A DNA stretch of 33,707 nucleotides, taken from NCBI GenBank assembly GCA_937997345.1, contig CALKTD010000016.1, positions 1-33,707 on the forward strand, written 5' to 3'. Within the stretch, counting starts at the first letter, position 1. Each line of letters opens with the position of its first letter. This DNA is from an uncultured Atopobium sp. Its GTDB lineage: Bacteria; Actinomycetota; Coriobacteriia; Coriobacteriales; Atopobiaceae. Positions 31,507 to 33,707 of the stretch are shown one piece after another. Position numbers and translations under genes: made by a program. The notes under the pieces were generated by a model that worked only from the letters and a program-made list of their open reading frames with translations, did not search any database and was not told the DNA's origin.

Positions 31507-32475
31507 CTAGTCGATACGAGCGTCTACCTCAAGCCAACCGAGCTGCTCGATGTTGCCCTTGACGTGCTCGCAAGACTTACGCCATGCCTCAATCTCGGAG
31601 TCGGAGAGCTCAGGCACAAAGACCTTCTCGACACCATTGGCGCCGATAACTGCAGGAAGTGAAGAGTAGAATCCAGAAACGCCATACACGTCGTTGAGCA
31701 GCGTGGAAACTGGCGTGATCAGCTTGGTGTCGTGGACAACAGCCTTGATGACCTCAACAGCTCCGTTTGCAATGGAGTACTCGGTGCACTGCTTGCCGCT
31801 GTAGGTAACGTATCCGCCCATGCGACCAGCCTGCTCAAGCTCTGGGAGGTCAAAGGTCTTGCCCGTCTGAGCTGCAACTTCGTCGAGAGTGAGGCAGCCA
31901 ATAGAGACGTGCGACCAGCAAGCAAACATGCCGTTGCCGTGCTCGCCGAGCATCCAAGCGTTGATGCAAGATGCTGGATAGCCGGTAGCGCCGGAAAGCG
32001 CATGGCGGAGTCGAGCAGAGTCCAGCGTGGTACCTGAGCCGATGACCTTATTTGGATCGGCGCCAGTCAGATACTGAAGCTCAGTGGTAACAACGTCGCA
32101 GGGGTTTGCGATGTTAACCCAAACGCCATCGAAGCCCGCGTCTGCAATGCGCTTTGCAAACTTCTTAGCCTCGTCAGTAGTGACGAAGAGCTCACCATCG
32201 CGGTTGCCTGCAGCAGCAGCTACATGACCTGCGGCGTTAACGATAATGTCGCACCCAGCAAGCTCCTCATAGCGGTCATCAAGCTCAAAAACGCGAGCAG
32301 GGTGTGGATAAAATGGCATTGCATCCAGCAGGTCATTTACCTGAGCCTTGCAGAGGACCTCATTTGTGTCACTAATGTAGAGCTCAGTAGCAAGTCCCTG
32401 GTAAAGCAGGGCGTTTGCAACGTGTGCGCCAACGTGATTAGCGCCGATGATACCAATTTTGCTGATGAGAGCCAT
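31507..32475 (-). CDS. L-lactate / L-2-hydroxyisocaproate dehydrogenase family
   Basis: NAD-dependent reductase of 2-keto acids, cytoplasmic. The 322-residue product has the Rossmann start KIGIIGANHVG, NIANPCDVV, the substrate Arg in LDSARLRHA and the catalytic His in LGEHGNG. Classical L-lactate dehydrogenases usually have GEHGDS and a different substrate loop. The GEHGN motif and the loop GNRDGELFVT look closer to lactobacillar L-2-hydroxyisocaproate dehydrogenase, so bulkier keto acids may be used. Either would regenerate NAD in fermentation. ATG at 32475 follows GAGGTGG; the longer upstream frame has no such site. It is monocistronic, divergent from the methyltransferase gene. Confidence 0.9.
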   Translation of the reverse strand: MALISKIGIIGANHVGAHVANALLYQGLATELYISDTNEVLCKAQVNDLLDAMPFYPHPARVFELDDRYEELAGCDIIVNAAGHVAAAAGNRDGELFVTTDEAKKFAKRIADAGFDGVWVNIANPCDVVTTELQYLTGADPNKVIGSGTTLDSARLRHALSGATGYPASCINAWMLGEHGNGMFACWSHVSIGCLTLDEVAAQTGKTFDLPELEQAGRMGGYVTYSGKQCTEYSIANGAVEVIKAVVHDTKLITPVSTLLNDVYGVSGFYSSLPAVIGANGVEKVFVPELSDSEIEAWRKSCEHVKGNIEQLGWLEVDARID

Positions 32476-32643
32476 AGTCCACCTCTTTTGTCTCGCCAAA
32501 ATACTGTGCCTGTTAGCTTAACGGTTTTTTAGGCAAACGGGAAACGATACAAAAAATGAAACATATTAGATACAACAATCCCCTCAACGTGCCATTTAAG
32601 CCCGCAAACGGTATAGTAGTAACCCAAGATTTGGAGAGGAACT

Positions 32644-33707
32644 ATGGGATACAAGACACCAACATGCTCTATTGCGCGTAGTTGCGGAGGCTGTGAATGG
32701 CTTTCGGTCCCCTATCCTATCCAACTGAAACGCAAGCAGGCGCAGGTAGAAGAACTTCTCGCCCCGCTGGCAAGCATCAATAACGTAACTATCGAGCCCA
32801 TCCGCGGAATGAACGAGCCTCTAGCGTATCGTCACAAGGCGGCCACGCCGTTTGCACCAGGCAAAGGTCGTACGGTTCGCTCCGGTTTTTACGCAAGCGG
32901 AACGCACAAAATTATTGCTTCAAAGGAATGTCTGGTAGAAGACGGTCGAGCACGCGCCATTCTCAACGATGTGGCGTATCTTGCCGGCCAGTTCAACATC
33001 CATGCCTACCAGGAAGATCGCGGCAAGGGAGCGCTTCGCCATGGCGTGGTTCGATGCGGATATGCCACCGACGACGTCATGCTGGTGCTGGTGGTCAATG
33101 GTCAGCACCTGCCTCACGAGCAGGAGTTTATTGTCGCACTTCGCAAAGCACATCCCGAGCTGACCAGCATCTTCTTGAACGTCAACCAGAAGCGCACCAA
33201 CGCAATCTTAGGGCGAGAAACCCGTCTACTTTGGGGCTCAACATCCATGAGCGACAAACTTTTGGGCTGCACGTTTGAGATTGGCCCGACCAGTTTCTAC
33301 CAGACAAACCCCCAACAAACTGAGGCGCTCTACCAGCTGGCCATCGACGGCGCGCTTGCTGGCTCCGAGCTAGCTGGCTCCGAGTCCGCTGACGCTGCGT
33401 TGACCAGCGCCTCCGCGCGAGCAGACGCTTTCGCTCTGGCTAGCAACCTGCGAGTTCTTGATGCTTACTGCGGCACGGGAACCATTGGACTTTGCTTGGC
33501 ACACGCCGCTGAGGCTCAAGGTATCAACCTTCTGCTCACTGGCGTTGACCAGGTTGAAAACAACATTCAGATGGCACGCAGAAACGCTCGAAACAATAAA
33601 CTTGAAGCCGAATTTATCTGCGACGATGCCACTCGTTACATGCAAGCCCAGGCAAAAGATGGTCAGAACTTTGACGTCATTATTCTTGACCCACCTCGTG
33701 CAGGTTC
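32644..33707 (+). CDS. 23S rRNA uracil-C5 methyltransferase (RlmD/RlmCD type), 3' end cut
   Basis: SAM-dependent enzyme that makes 5-methyluridine in 23S rRNA. The N-terminus has an iron-sulfur Cys pattern, C8-X5-C14-X2-C17 with a fourth Cys at 96 (KECLVED), as in RumA/RlmD. The usual N-terminal TRAM domain is missing. Then come GPTSFYQTN, the SAM site DAYCGTGTIGL and ILDPPRAG, after which the window ends before the catalytic Cys. An Ala/Ser-rich insert (about residues 238-266) interrupts the family sequence before the SAM site. Start ATG 32644 has GGAGAGGA upstream, and TATAGT at about 32612 may be the -10. RlmD versus RlmCD cannot be decided. Confidence 0.9.
   Translation, partial: MGYKTPTCSIARSCGGCEWLSVPYPIQLKRKQAQVEELLAPLASINNVTIEPIRGMNEPLAYRHKAATPFAPGKGRTVRSGFYASGTHKIIASKECLVEDGRARAILNDVAYLAGQFNIHAYQEDRGKGALRHGVVRCGYATDDVMLVLVVNGQHLPHEQEFIVALRKAHPELTSIFLNVNQKRTNAILGRETRLLWGSTSMSDKLLGCTFEIGPTSFYQTNPQQTEALYQLAIDGALAGSELAGSESADAALTSASARADAFALASNLRVLDAYCGTGTIGLCLAHAAEAQGINLLLTGVDQVENNIQMARRNARNNKLEAEFICDDATRYMQAQAKDGQNFDVIILDPPRAG
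33212..33223 (+). repeat. Dispersed 12-mer GGCGAGAAANCC, site 9 (N=C)
   Basis: Inside the methyltransferase gene, where it encodes GRETR, a reading frame different from those of the tilS copies. Confidence 0.7.

Overview
The window looks like a chromosomal segment of a moderate-GC actinobacterium, most probably class Coriobacteriia (Atopobium, Lancefieldella or Olsenella type). This is inferred from gene content: a dnaK-grpE-dnaJ-hspR operon with an HspR repressor (an actinobacterial hallmark), an EF-G-like paralogue, a CD1871A-type CXXC mini-protein beside a polyferredoxin, a lactate/2-hydroxyisocaproate dehydrogenase and PTS sugar genes. Only three genes read rightwards (walJ, a small membrane protein and a partial rlmD-like gene). 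All others read leftwards.

Layout. 1-2047: tilS (partial) divergent from walJ. 2094-6820: heat-shock genes hsp20 and clpB, a tail-anchored-looking membrane protein, and a small unknown gene behind clpB. 6916-7737: a RelB/DinJ-type antitoxin with a PIN toxin under a promoter flanked by an inverted repeat. 7752-9499: an ABC exporter with a 7-bp tandem array just upstream. 9512-14083: the dnaK operon. 14122-19352: an ascorbate-family PTS operon (PRD/EIIB/EIIA regulator, EIIB, EIIC, and an orphan TrpA-like barrel enzyme), preceded by a fructose-6-phosphate-aldolase-like gene. 19475-23428: a two-component system and an extracytoplasmic redox operon. 24214-26289: an EF-G-like GTPase. 26564-30847: an SPFH / ribbon-helix-helix / ABC transporter operon. 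31507-33707: an L-hydroxyacid dehydrogenase divergent from an rRNA uracil methyltransferase gene.

How the parts connect. The hsp20, clpB and dnaK promoters share one composite element: AATCT, 16 bp, ACTTAGA, then an inverted AAGT, ending in GGGTATA. HspR, made by the last gene of the dnaK operon, is the obvious candidate regulator. The TrpA-like enzyme has no TrpB partner and is translationally linked to a sugar transporter, which suggests a retro-aldol step on an imported phosphorylated compound. The response regulator probably acts at 11-bp-spaced TGTTAA repeats upstream of the redox operon.

Two DNA-level patterns cut across the genes. The first is a 12-mer, GGCGAGAAANCC, found nine times in genes and spacers on both strands, far more than chance, as expected of an uptake-type or Chi-type sequence. 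The second is a roughly 120-bp intergenic element built of 31-bp units capped by a near-perfect hairpin, present in two copies 27 kb apart. No tRNA, rRNA, CRISPR array, prophage or recognisable transposase was found.
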